Below, piece by piece: positions 26,226 to 35,447 of a stretch of DNA of 64,000 nt. The position numbers and the translations under genes were made by a program. The stretch covers positions 124,001-188,000 of the forward strand of contig NZ_MASN01000052.1 in assembly GCF_001861355.1 (NCBI RefSeq). Direction: 5' to 3'. The notes below the pieces were generated by a model. That model was not told where the DNA came from, ran no database searches, and saw only the letters and a list, made by a program, of their open reading frames with translations. The stretch comes from Natrialba sp. SSL1 (GTDB lineage: Archaea > Halobacteriota > Halobacteria > Halobacteriales > Natrialbaceae). Within the stretch, counting starts at the first letter, position 1, and every line of letters begins with the position of its first letter.

Positions 26226-29216
26226 CTACGAACCGGACGAGAGTTCCCGAATCGACTCGTCCCCAATCTCGTCGATGACGTGCTCGTGAAACGCCTGGAG
26301 TGCCGCACTCTCGTCCTCCGCGAGCACCACGTCGCTCGCCGAAAGCGTCGCCAGTCCGAACGCCCGCGGCGTCGGCGAGTCGAGCAGCGTGCGCTCGACA
26401 GTGATCTCGTCCGATGCGAGTGCAGCGACGAACGACTCGAGTGCGTCCACGTTGAGTTTGTCCTCGAGAATTTCGCGGTAGGTCTCCTCGATGACGGCAA
26501 ACTCCTCCAGATCCTGCGCGAATCCGAGCAGCATCTCGCTCGAGACCTGCTGTTCGCTGGCGGACTTCTCGTAGCCCTTGTAGCGTTTGAGGATCATCAG
26601 CGCTCGGGTTGCGTTGATTCGGAAGTAGCGCTGGAGGAGGTCGGTGCCGTCGATGGCAGCGCGCAGGTCTTCGCGGACCCGCTCGGGCTCTAAATCGTCG
26701 AAGATGCCCTCCACGTCGACCTTCCGGTTGAGCGGCATCGAGAGCACGAAGCCGTTGTCCGCGACCGCGACGCGGACATTGGCCGTCGCCTCCTGGGCGC
26801 AGTAGTAGGCGAGCAGCCGCGAGAGGCCGTCGTTGAATTTGCGCCCATACGTGGAGTGCACGTAGTAGTGGCGCTCGTACTCCTCGCGGTCGCGTTCGAC
26901 CTCGATCGCGAGCCGGTCCGGTGTGCTCACACTCTCCGCGCCGGCGTACCGAAGCTGGTGGTCGAACAGCCGTGCAATCGCGCGGACGCTGTCGTCGTCC
27001 AGCGGGAACTCGCGGAGCCAGGCGCGAACGCGCGGCGGGCCGCCCGCCTCGTAGTGGGCGAGCAGTTCTGCCTGAAAGTTGAGAATCTCACAGCCGAGGT
27101 CGTAGGAGAGCGGGAGTCGTTCGGAGTACCACGACGGAACCGTCGGCCGGGCGCTCGTGCGGTCGACGTAGACCTTCGAGCCGCGCCGATAGCGGAACTC
27201 GAAGTGGTCGCCGCCGAGGACGAAGACGTCGCCCTTCTCTAAGGTGTCGAGGTAGTTCTCGTCGAGTTGGCCGACCCACTCGTCGCCGGCACGGGTGGAG
27301 ACGTCGCAGGTGAACGAGTCCGGAATCGTCCCGATGTTGGTCATGTAGATCACCCGCGCGAGCCGGCCGCGCTTGCCGATCAGTGGTTTGCCGACGGGGA
27401 ACTCCTCGTAGTGGTGCTCGCCGTCGGGCGCGTCGTTCGTATCACGCCAGACTTTCGCGTAGACGTTCTTCTCCTCCATGCCGGCGTACTCGGCGGTCAG
27501 ATAGCGCATGAGCGACTCGAACTCGGCTTCGGAGTAGTTGCGGTACGGGTAGGCCCGGCGGAGGATCTCTGTGATTTCGGACTCCGGTCGAATCTCCGCG
27601 ATCGCCATCCCGTAGACGTGCTGGGCCGCCACGTCCTGGGCGTTCTCGGGAATCGAGACGGAGTCGACGAACCCGTCTTCGGCCTTCTTCAGCATGACCG
27701 CGCACTCGAGTAGCTCGTCCCGGTCGAGGGCGATCACCCGACCCGTCACGGTCTGGCCGACGCGGTGGCCCGCGCGGCCGACGCGCTGGAGAAGTGCGGC
27801 GACGGATTTGGGCGAGCCGACCTGCACGACGAGGTCGACGTGGGGCATGTCGATCCCCAACTCGAGACTCGTCGAAGAGGTGACGACGTCGAGGCTGCCC
27901 TCCTTCAGTCGGGCCTCGATATCCTGTCGGACGTCCTTCGAGAGGCTGCCGTGGTGACAGCCCGAGTTGTCCTCGTCGTAGGCGTCGAATCGCTCGCGGA
28001 GGGTATGGAGCACCCGTTCCGCGCCGGATCTGGTGTTGGTGAAAACGAGGGTGTTCGTGTGGTTCTGAATGTGGTCGTGAAGCTGTCGGTAGAATCGCTC
28101 CTGGACGACCTCGCGGGAGGTGTTGATCAGGTCGTCAGTGGGGCACTCGAGTTCGATGTCGAACTCGCGGGCGAAGCGGGCGTCGACGATGTCGTAGTTG
28201 CGTGGTTCGCTTTTCGGTTCGGCTTCGGAAGGCGCTGGTGCTGCGTCGCCAGCCGCTGCGTCGCCGCCCGCTGGCATGCTCGGCTCCTCGCGCCCGACAA
28301 GAAACTCCGCAACCTCCGAGAGCGGTTCGATGGTCGCCGAGCAGCCGATTCTGGTGATTTCGTGGTCGGTCATCGCCGCGAGTCGTTCGAGGCTGACCGA
28401 CAGGTGGGTGCCCCGCTTGCCCGCTGCGAGTGAGTGAATTTCGTCGACAATGACGTACTCCACCGTCCGAAGCTTCTCGCGGAATTTCGGCGAGTTCAGC
28501 AGGATGGCCAGCGTCTCGGGCGTCGTATTGAGGATGTGTGGCGTTTCCTCGAGCATCTTCTGGCGGTCACTCGAGGACGTGTCACCGTGGCGGATGGCGT
28601 GGCGTATGTCGCCCATCGATTCCCCGTCGTCCCGTTCGTCGACGATCGATTCGATCCCCTCGAGTGGCACCTCGAGATTGCGATGGATGTCGTTGGCGAG
28701 GGATTTGAGCGGGGAGATGTAGAGACAGTAGACGGAGTTTTCGAGGCCACAGGTGGTGTCGCTGTTGGTGGTGACGTCGCCGGTGGTGCCGTTGCTAGTG
28801 TTGGCGTTGTCGGTGGTGTCGGTGTTGGCGGTGGCCTCGTCGGTGGTGTCAACACCAGCGGCGGTCGTGGTGTCAGTATCAGCGTCGGCGTTGTCGGCAT
28901 CAGGGACCGCCTCGCGCTCGCGTCGATAGAGTTCGTTGATGATCGCTGCAAATGACGCTAACGTCTTTCCCGCTCCCGTCGGCGCACAGATGAGCGTGTT
29001 CGTCCCGTCGTGGATGTTCGGGATCGCGCCGCGTTGCGGTGGCGTAAAGAAACCGTCGTTCTCGGGGACGAACTCGCCGAACTCCGCGAGCCACCACTCC
29101 TGAACAGCGGGTTCGAGCAGGTCGAAGACGTCCCGGTCGTCGATCGTCGCAGTCTCGGGATCGAAGGGGAGAGCGTCGTCGTCGATCGGCAACTCGCGGC
29201 GCGCGGTCCCATCCAT
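26226..29216 (-). CDS. Lhr-type ATP-dependent DEAD/DEAH-box helicase
   Basis: 996 residues from ATG 29216. Walker A is APTGAGKT near residue 80, DEIH (motif II) is in VIVDEIHSLAAGKRG, and motif VI is QRVGRAGHRVGQ. The C-terminal half carries the winged-helix and Lhr-specific core. Lhr-like enzymes translocate 3'-5' on DNA and act in repair. Between Walker A and motif Ia an extra 50-residue Asp/Thr/Asn/Ala-rich segment (about residues 105-155) is encoded by near-repetitive DNA at 28750-28900; it should loop out of the fold. Confidence 0.9.
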   Translation of the reverse strand: MDGTARRELPIDDDALPFDPETATIDDRDVFDLLEPAVQEWWLAEFGEFVPENDGFFTPPQRGAIPNIHDGTNTLICAPTGAGKTLASFAAIINELYRREREAVPDADNADADTDTTTAAGVDTTDEATANTDTTDNANTSNGTTGDVTTNSDTTCGLENSVYCLYISPLKSLANDIHRNLEVPLEGIESIVDERDDGESMGDIRHAIRHGDTSSSDRQKMLEETPHILNTTPETLAILLNSPKFREKLRTVEYVIVDEIHSLAAGKRGTHLSVSLERLAAMTDHEITRIGCSATIEPLSEVAEFLVGREEPSMPAGGDAAAGDAAPAPSEAEPKSEPRNYDIVDARFAREFDIELECPTDDLINTSREVVQERFYRQLHDHIQNHTNTLVFTNTRSGAERVLHTLRERFDAYDEDNSGCHHGSLSKDVRQDIEARLKEGSLDVVTSSTSLELGIDMPHVDLVVQVGSPKSVAALLQRVGRAGHRVGQTVTGRVIALDRDELLECAVMLKKAEDGFVDSVSIPENAQDVAAQHVYGMAIAEIRPESEITEILRRAYPYRNYSEAEFESLMRYLTAEYAGMEEKNVYAKVWRDTNDAPDGEHHYEEFPVGKPLIGKRGRLARVIYMTNIGTIPDSFTCDVSTRAGDEWVGQLDENYLDTLEKGDVFVLGGDHFEFRYRRGSKVYVDRTSARPTVPSWYSERLPLSYDLGCEILNFQAELLAHYEAGGPPRVRAWLREFPLDDDSVRAIARLFDHQLRYAGAESVSTPDRLAIEVERDREEYERHYYVHSTYGRKFNDGLSRLLAYYCAQEATANVRVAVADNGFVLSMPLNRKVDVEGIFDDLEPERVREDLRAAIDGTDLLQRYFRINATRALMILKRYKGYEKSASEQQVSSEMLLGFAQDLEEFAVIEETYREILEDKLNVDALESFVAALASDEITVERTLLDSPTPRAFGLATLSASDVVLAEDESAALQAFHEHVIDEIGDESIRELSSGS

Positions 29217-29375
29217 CACCACCGTCTGGGGGACCGGCGTGTAAGAGGGTTTGCCCACCGGAGCGAAAGTGAAGCAGTGGCTGGATGTCGGTTGACGACT
29301 GGTTGGCAGCGGTGGACGACTGCAGAACCTGCAACGATCGGCAGATTCATTGGAACCGCCGGACAGAGAGTGCCT

Positions 29376-29534
29376 ATGTTCGAACTACCACTCCACGCCG
29401 GCAGCGGGCACCCGAACCTCTTCTGGATTCTCGTCCCCAGTTTCCTCACGTTCCTCGCCGGACTCGGTCTCGGCGCGCGTTCAGAGCGCGTTCTCGAGGT
29501 GCTGCGACCGAACGACGCGTCCTCCAGCGAGTAA
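29376..29534 (+). CDS. Small single-span membrane protein
   Basis: 52 residues from ATG 29376. One strong hydrophobic helix (about residues 14-33, LFWILVPSFLTFLAGLGLGA) followed by a charged cytoplasmic tail. Divergent from the helicase and convergent with the methyltransferase. No family recognised. The single clean helix and correct GC pattern make it more than chance, but confidence is moderate. Confidence 0.55.
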   Translation: MFELPLHAGSGHPNLFWILVPSFLTFLAGLGLGARSERVLEVLRPNDASSSE

Positions 29535-29546
29535 GTCGGTCGCGAA

Positions 29547-30194
29547 TTATCGGTGCCGACGACGTCGCAGCGTCCCACGAACGATCGGCGTCGCCGGGAA
29601 GACGCCGCGGTCGATCCGCTCGATCTGTTCGACGGCGAACTCGTCGTGGCAGACGAACCGCTCAACGGTGTCGCGAGTGAGTTGACAGCCGCCGGCAACC
29701 CGCTCCCAGAGCGGGTTCAGGACGTGTTGTCCAGTTGCGCGCCAGCCGTCGGCGTGAACGTGCTCGAGGAACCGAAACTCACCGTCGGGTTTGAGCACGC
29801 GTGCGACCTCCTCGAGTGCGGCGTCAGGATCCTGGATCGTACAGAAGACGAGACTGGCGAGCACGACGTCGAAAGCGTCGTCTGGATACGGAAGCGATTC
29901 GGCGCGGGCGTCGCGAAGGTCGACTGCACAGCCGTACTCTCTGGCCTTGGTAACTGCCTGGCGGCGCATGTGTTGGTCCGGTTCGATTGCATGGATCTCG
30001 ACCGTCGAATCCGCTTCCGCGAGATACGGAACGTTCGCACCCGTTCCCGCACCGATGTCGAGCACGCGACCCGAGAGGTCTCGCGTCAGGTAGTGTCGAT
30101 GCGGCTCGAACAGGAGCCGATCCGGGACGACGAGGTCGTAGACTGTCGCGACCAGCGGATGCGAGATTTCGTTCGTGTCAGCGGGTGCGCCCAT
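29547..30194 (-). CDS. Class I SAM-dependent methyltransferase
   Basis: 215 residues from ATG 30194. Motif I GRVLDIGAGTGANVPYLAE, post-I acidic residue in IHAIEPDQHMRRQA, motif II region FDVVLASLVFCTIQDPDAALEE and motif III VLKPDGEFRFLEHVHA. The overall look is of the UbiE/phospholipid or thiol methyltransferase group (Methyltransf_11). Substrate unknown. It ends 12 bp from the small membrane protein gene, convergent. Confidence 0.88.
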   Translation of the reverse strand: MGAPADTNEISHPLVATVYDLVVPDRLLFEPHRHYLTRDLSGRVLDIGAGTGANVPYLAEADSTVEIHAIEPDQHMRRQAVTKAREYGCAVDLRDARAESLPYPDDAFDVVLASLVFCTIQDPDAALEEVARVLKPDGEFRFLEHVHADGWRATGQHVLNPLWERVAGGCQLTRDTVERFVCHDEFAVEQIERIDRGVFPATPIVRGTLRRRRHR

Positions 30195-30288
30195 ATTACG
30201 GTCTACGACGTGGCGTGTGTTATCGGTTCGGCCAACGCGTCGGTCGGTTTCGGCCAACGCATCGGTCGGTCGTCGAAACACATCCTAC

Positions 30289-31065
30289 TTAGCGGATCGT
30301 CTTCGGAATACACTCGATCACGTCCGTGGCAATCACGCCCGGCCCGTACTCGGCCGTCGCGAGTTCACCGCTCTTGCCGAGAATCCAGGCACCGAGCTCC
30401 GCCGCTTCCTGGCGATCCATTCCCTGACCCAGCAACGACGCTGTGATCCCGGCCAGCGTATCGCCCGTTCCCGCAACAGTCAGCGCCGACGTCCCGGTGT
30501 CGTTCTCGAGTCGCTCACCCGCCGTCACGATCTCGTCCACGCCACCGGTCAGCGTAATCACAGCGTCTGTCTCCTCGGTAAACGCTTCGAGCGAGCCGTA
30601 GGCCTCGTAGATCGGATCGTCCTCTGACCCACTCGGTGTGAGCACGGCCGTCGAGAGATCCGACTCGAGTGCGGGTTCGATTGCGAGTGCGTCGACAACG
30701 ACGGGGATGTCGGTTCGCTCGAGAACGTCACGGATCGCGTCCACCTCGGCGTCGACGAGACCGGGGCCGATGACGAGTGCGTCGGCCCACTCACAGACGT
30801 TGACTGTGTTGTCTGCTGCGTCCTGATCGAACTGATCGCCGTCGTAGGGGCTCACGAGCAGATTCGGTGACGAGCCGGCGACGGGAGCGTAGAGCGGGTC
30901 CGGGACGAGCACGCGGACGTGGTCCGTGCCGGTCCGAAGCGCTGCGCGTCCGACGAGCGCGGGCTGGTTTGGATAGTCGATGCTCCCGCCGACGACGGCG
31001 ACACGGCCGTTGTCCGTGTCACTCTCTTCGGAAATGTTCGAGAGTGTTCGTTGCAGGCGACCCAT
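30289..31065 (-). CDS. ADP-dependent NAD(P)H-hydrate dehydratase domain protein
   Basis: 258 residues of the ribokinase-like YjeF C-terminal domain: GGSIDYPNQPALVGRAALRTG at the N-terminus, ALVIGPGL, and the catalytic/anion-hole segment VAGTGDTLAGITASLLGQG. It repairs damaged NAD(P)H (NADHX, NADPHX) by ATP- or ADP-dependent dehydration. The epimerase half (YjeF N-terminus) of the usual fusion is absent here, so it must be encoded elsewhere or is replaced. Confidence 0.85.
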   Translation of the reverse strand: MGRLQRTLSNISEESDTDNGRVAVVGGSIDYPNQPALVGRAALRTGTDHVRVLVPDPLYAPVAGSSPNLLVSPYDGDQFDQDAADNTVNVCEWADALVIGPGLVDAEVDAIRDVLERTDIPVVVDALAIEPALESDLSTAVLTPSGSEDDPIYEAYGSLEAFTEETDAVITLTGGVDEIVTAGERLENDTGTSALTVAGTGDTLAGITASLLGQGMDRQEAAELGAWILGKSGELATAEYGPGVIATDVIECIPKTIR

Positions 31066-31179
31066 ACGAGCGGTAGGGCAGCCTCGCGGGAGTGGATTCG
31101 GCAGGCGTGTTCCGGTTTGGACGCAGTCGCCCTCGACGTGGGTAGAAGTGATCGGTGCGAGACGCCAGTCAGGACCTCG

Positions 31180-31320
31180 TTATTCGATGGGGGTTCCGCG
31201 ATTTCGCATGTCCGCGCCGCAGTCGGGACAGGAGCCGGGTGCAATCGCTGTTACGACGGTTCCGCAGGCGAAACACTCGTATACCGATTCCTCGCTTGGG
31301 TCGAGTTTGACGTCTTTCAT
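31180..31320 (-). CDS. Rubrerythrin-like zinc-ribbon/rubredoxin-type miniprotein
   Basis: 46 residues from ATG 31320. Two CxxC knuckles, C16-x2-C19 and C31-x2-C34, in a compact sequence YECFACG...GSCPDCGADMRN, matching the small rubrerythrin-like domain proteins common in Halobacteria. It could bind Zn or a single Fe. Stop TAA; no overlapping gene. Same strand as the NAD(P)HX dehydratase. Confidence 0.8.
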   Translation of the reverse strand: MKDVKLDPSEESVYECFACGTVVTAIAPGSCPDCGADMRNRGTPIE

Positions 31321-31425
31321 CGTGGTGGACACCGTGACGCACCGGTCGTCACATTCAGGAATATTAGGGATATTAGGTTGAAGCTGTCCGTTGAGTATCT
31401 AGCGTCGGTAATAAAACATGGTTCA

Positions 31426-34400
31426 CTATTCAACCATGGCGTGAGACGGTACGCCAAGCTCGTCGAAAATCACCGAGAAGAGCTTTCGCTGAACCGTCCG
31501 GTGGTGTCGATAGAACGCCGCCGGTGAAATCGAGAGCATCGACGCGATATCTTCACCAGAGCGCTCGCGCGGTGACTCGAAGTAGCCACTGTAGTACGCG
31601 AGTTGGACTACCTCGAGTTGCCTGTCAGTCAGCCGATCGAGCAGTTCGGCACGCAGATCTCGCGGCGTCGTCCGATCGACCCGCCGCTTCGAACGGAGTT
31701 CGATGTCTGGGAAGGCTGTCGTCACGATATCGGTGCTGGCACCGGTGTCGGCACCGCGACCGACACCGGCAGTGCCAACAGTGTTATCAGCGCCACCAGC
31801 GCCACCACCACCGTCTACATCTGCTGGCACGTCGACGACGACGCGAGTCGAATCGGGCGTCGCCCGAACGCTGCGAAGGATGGCACCGTGGTCCGCGAGC
31901 GTGAGCGCCGGGAACGGCCGCGCGAGTTCGAGTTTGATCGTCCCGCCGTTCTTACCACCTGCGTTCGCGGTCGCACTTCCACTCCCGTTCGCGTTCTCGT
32001 ATCCGTGCCCACCGCGTCGATGGTCGCTGACGACCTGTGCGTCGGTGACCGCGACGAGTTCAGTCGCGGCGGCGGCCACGTCGGCTGCCGGTGCGCCCTC
32101 GACCGAGGCGAACACCGTCGCGCCGTCTTCGTGCTGGCGAACACCGCCGTCGAACGAGAGCGTACAGTCTGCCCGCGTCGCGAGGCGAGTGAAAACGAAG
32201 CTCTCGTCTGCGACGTCGAACTCGAGTCGCGTGTTCGCGTTCGAGAGGAGTGCGCGCTTGCGGTCGACCGCGGCGATGGCCGAGGCGATCGTCTCGCCGA
32301 GTTCGGTGAGGACGGCGCGGGTGACGTCGTCGAAGGCGTCGGGGCGGTCCGCGTAGACGGTCAACACGCCGTAGGAGAACTCGTCGTAGGAGAGCGGGAC
32401 GCTGATGACCGACTGATACTCGCGAGCGAGCGCCTCGCTCCGCCAGGGCTGCTCGCGCAGGTTGTCGACGACGTTGGAGACGACCGTTCCCTCACGTGTG
32501 AGGGCGGTTCTAACGGCGGGTTCGCAGTCGTGGAGGGACGTTTCGGTTGCAGTTGCAGTCTCCGCTGTCGCTACCGACTCGTCTCCCGTGGCACCGTCAC
32601 CCGGCTCTGCTGGCTGTGCGGGGAGCGAGAACGACACGCTGTCGAGGTAGTCCCGCCCGCCATCCGTTCCGCCGTGGGCACGGGACTCGAGTCGCTCCCC
32701 GGACGGATCGTCGGTGCCGATCCAGGCGAACGAGAAACGATCGGTGGCCGTCAGCCGGTCGCAGACGCCGTGTTCGATCTCCTCGCGCGTTTCGGCCTGG
32801 ACGAGTTCCTGGTCGATTTCACGGATGATCTCGTTGATCTGGTTGAGACTGGTGAGTTGGCGGTTCTGGCGCTTGAGTTCGCGGTCGCGCTCCCGAAGCG
32901 TGCGCTCGCGTTCGACGCGGTCGAGTGCGGCCTCCGCCGTCGCCGCCAGCAGGTCAGTCACCTCGCCGGAGACCTCATCGAAGACGTCCGCCTCGGCCGA
33001 GCCGGCGACGAAGACGCCGTGATCGCCGAGCGGGACGAACGCGGCGCTTCTGATCTCCGTCGTCGGATCGGCGAGCAGCGGCGAGTCGTGGACATCCGCC
33101 AGGAACCGGCTCTCGCCGTCGACAAAGACATCGCCGACGATACTCTCGCCGACCTGTTTGGCAGAGAGCGGGCCGTGGAGCGCCGTCATCGAGTCCGAGC
33201 GGGCAGCCGGACGAAGCACGTTCTCGTCGGTATCGAACAGGTAGACCGCACTCGCCTCGAGGTCGAGCACGTCCGTCGCGTCGTCGACGGTGACAGCCGC
33301 GATTTCGCGATCCGTCTCGGCGTACAGCAGTTCGCGAGCAGTCCGGTGGAGCGCCGTCAGCGCTTCCTCACGACGCTTGCGAGTCGTAATATCGCGACAG
33401 CTGTAGAGGAGCGTCCCGTCCTGGATCGAGACTTCGCGAACGTTGACCAGCAGAGTATGCTCGCGGCCCGCCTTGTCCGTCGCCGTACACTCGATATTCG
33501 TGAGGACGCCGTCCTCGGCGAGCTCCGCGCGGTCGAACAGGTCCGCACCGAGGAGTTCGTCGATCGACCCCATCTCGTGGATTTCCTCGTCCGTATAGCC
33601 GAAGATGAAGTGCACGTTCGGACAGACGTAGGTGAACTCGCCCTCGTCGTTCGTGATGAGGACTGTGTCGGTCATGTGGTTGAGCGTCACCCGGTGGAGT
33701 TCCTCGGACTCGCGCAGGTCGGACTCGAGTGCCGCGCGCTCGGTGACGTCCGTCGCGCGGACGAGAATCGTCGTGACGCGGTCGCCGTCGGTGACCGGCC
33801 GGACGGTGAGATCGAGGGTTTGGCGGGTACTTTCCGCTGTCTCACCAGTGCCCGCCGGTCTGTTAGCCCCATTGTTCGGCCACTTGCGCGTTATCTCCTG
33901 TCGCACAACCTGGCCGTTCGCAGCTTCTTCGACGGCCTGGTGGATCGTATCGCGACAGTTCTCGAGTTGGTCCCACGAGCCGAGCGACCAGAGGTCGCGT
34001 CCGCGAACGTCGGAGAGCGTCGCATCGAGGTCGGCGAGCGCAGCCTCGTTCGCCCGTCGAACCGTTCCGTTGGGGTCGAGCACCCAGCCGTACGCCGACG
34101 GATCGTCGAAGATAGCCTCGAACTGCCGGGCCTGCTCTCGGCGTCGGTCTCGTCTCTCAGCCTGCGAGAGGACTCGCTCGACGACCGCTGGGAGCACGTC
34201 GTCCACGGGAGCAGTATCGGAGTCGCCGTCGACAGCCGTGTCCGTGTCTGTCCCCGCCTCACAACCGCGTGGAACGTACTCAACACCCCCGACTGCGGCT
34301 GTCGCCCGTGCGAGTGCAGCATCCCCGTCACCCGCCTCGGGTGAGAGAACGACCGGAATCTCCTCGCACTCACCAGCGACGATGTCATCCTCGCGAATCG

Positions 34401-34653
34401 ACTCGAGTAGCTCCAGCCCTGACCCGTCGGGAAGGATGGCTGACGTCACGACGCAATCGACACAATCGACGCCGCTGGCCGCGCGCTGGTCGAGCCACTC
34501 GAGTGCAGCGGCCGCCGACGGGACTGACTCGATGGTGGCGTCGGCGAGTCGCCCGTCCCATGTGGAGACGAGCGAGTCGAACTCGGTTGCGAGCGCCGAG
34601 CCGACGACGAGGAGCCGTGGCGGGGGCGCGTCGACAGTCCGTGCGGTATGCAT
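31426..34653 (-). CDS. PAS/GAF sensor-regulator with HTH_10 domain (bacterio-opsin activator family)
   Basis: 1075 residues from ATG 34653. Domain order: degenerate receiver-like domain (about 10-135), PAS domain (170-300) and PAS domain (315-430, RVTLNHMTDTVLITNDEGEF), GAF (450-585), GAF (620-800), a bacterio-opsin-activator-type domain (820-985) and HTH_10 (about 1010-1065). The receiver site reads VDCVVTSAILPDGSG, with Thr-Ser where the phospho-accepting LD usually stands, so it is probably not phosphorylated. No kinase domain is present. It likely senses light, redox or a small ligand and activates genes directly. Confidence 0.87.
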   Translation of the reverse strand: MHTARTVDAPPPRLLVVGSALATEFDSLVSTWDGRLADATIESVPSAAAALEWLDQRAASGVDCVDCVVTSAILPDGSGLELLESIREDDIVAGECEEIPVVLSPEAGDGDAALARATAAVGGVEYVPRGCEAGTDTDTAVDGDSDTAPVDDVLPAVVERVLSQAERRDRRREQARQFEAIFDDPSAYGWVLDPNGTVRRANEAALADLDATLSDVRGRDLWSLGSWDQLENCRDTIHQAVEEAANGQVVRQEITRKWPNNGANRPAGTGETAESTRQTLDLTVRPVTDGDRVTTILVRATDVTERAALESDLRESEELHRVTLNHMTDTVLITNDEGEFTYVCPNVHFIFGYTDEEIHEMGSIDELLGADLFDRAELAEDGVLTNIECTATDKAGREHTLLVNVREVSIQDGTLLYSCRDITTRKRREEALTALHRTARELLYAETDREIAAVTVDDATDVLDLEASAVYLFDTDENVLRPAARSDSMTALHGPLSAKQVGESIVGDVFVDGESRFLADVHDSPLLADPTTEIRSAAFVPLGDHGVFVAGSAEADVFDEVSGEVTDLLAATAEAALDRVERERTLRERDRELKRQNRQLTSLNQINEIIREIDQELVQAETREEIEHGVCDRLTATDRFSFAWIGTDDPSGERLESRAHGGTDGGRDYLDSVSFSLPAQPAEPGDGATGDESVATAETATATETSLHDCEPAVRTALTREGTVVSNVVDNLREQPWRSEALAREYQSVISVPLSYDEFSYGVLTVYADRPDAFDDVTRAVLTELGETIASAIAAVDRKRALLSNANTRLEFDVADESFVFTRLATRADCTLSFDGGVRQHEDGATVFASVEGAPAADVAAAATELVAVTDAQVVSDHRRGGHGYENANGSGSATANAGGKNGGTIKLELARPFPALTLADHGAILRSVRATPDSTRVVVDVPADVDGGGGAGGADNTVGTAGVGRGADTGASTDIVTTAFPDIELRSKRRVDRTTPRDLRAELLDRLTDRQLEVVQLAYYSGYFESPRERSGEDIASMLSISPAAFYRHHRTVQRKLFSVIFDELGVPSHAMVE

Positions 34654-34726
34654 TCGATGGGAATACGTGACAGGGATGAGTGAAAGCATCGGTTCCGAAG
34701 CCCGAAGCACGGATTGGGGAGAGCGC

Positions 34727-35377
34727 TTAGACGAACCGGAACAGTCCCGCGAGAACGACCAGCAAGAGAAGTACCGGAACCACTCTGAGTGCCACGTTCC
34801 GAACCGGTAGTAGCCGCGCCTTGTTCGACCAGTTGACGAGCGAACAGCCGATCTGTACCGGTCCGAGGATATCGCGCCGCCGGAGTTTGGTCGCGTTCGC
34901 CGTTAGCTCGGTGGCCCACTCGAGGAACGGTCGAAGATCCGGATGGTCGATGCTGTCCCGGACGAGTTCGGCGCTCAACTCGATGTTGTACTCGAAGGCG
35001 ACCTGTGTGATGTTCGCAGAGCCGATGATGCAGACCGGGTCCGGCCCGTCGCGAAGGTAGAGCTTTGCGTGGAGGCCGCGTGGGCGCTTGTACAGCGACA
35101 CCTGGTCGTGCTCGTCGTTCGTCCAGAGGTCGTCGGCAATCCGTGCAGAGAACTGATCCGAGGCAGGGCCGACGACGACGATCAGTTCGTTCTCCCGCGA
35201 GCGCTCGAGAAACGAGATGACGTCGTCTCGGATCCGGCGATAGCCCTGGTACGTGAAGTAGCCGCTGATGAGATAGACCGTGCCGTCGGCGGCGAAGAGG
35301 TCGGCCAGCGCATCCTCGAACCGGCGCGTGCCGTCGACCGTTCCCAGCAACCGGACGGCAGGTTCGGCGTCGATCAT
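34727..35377 (-). CDS. Phospholipase D-like domain protein with C-terminal membrane anchor
   Basis: 216 residues. One HKD motif: H103-x-K105-x4-D110 followed by GSANIT (119-124), as in Nuc-type PLD nucleases that work as dimers. The C-terminus is a hydrophobic helix (about 195-215, VVPVLLLLVVLAGLF) that would anchor the protein to the membrane. It is followed upstream on the same strand by an EEP-family phosphodiesterase, with 70 bp between. Nuclease, phospholipase or effector role cannot be told apart. Confidence 0.82.
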   Translation of the reverse strand: MIDAEPAVRLLGTVDGTRRFEDALADLFAADGTVYLISGYFTYQGYRRIRDDVISFLERSRENELIVVVGPASDQFSARIADDLWTNDEHDQVSLYKRPRGLHAKLYLRDGPDPVCIIGSANITQVAFEYNIELSAELVRDSIDHPDLRPFLEWATELTANATKLRRRDILGPVQIGCSLVNWSNKARLLPVRNVALRVVPVLLLLVVLAGLFRFV

Positions 35378-35447
35378 TACCAGCCGTCACGACGCGCGGA
35401 CGTATTGAACTCGGGGTGTCACGCGCTGTCAGTTTCGGCTGGCGGGG

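Noticed and set aside
25939-26289. 116-residue plus-strand frame in the AT-richer gap
   Set aside because: No motif, runs into the helicase gene antisense, and lacks haloarchaeal acidic bias.
31603-34344. 913-residue open frame on the plus strand
   Set aside because: It lies antisense to the PAS/GAF/HTH_10 gene, has no domain, and reflects lack of stop codons in GC-rich antisense DNA.
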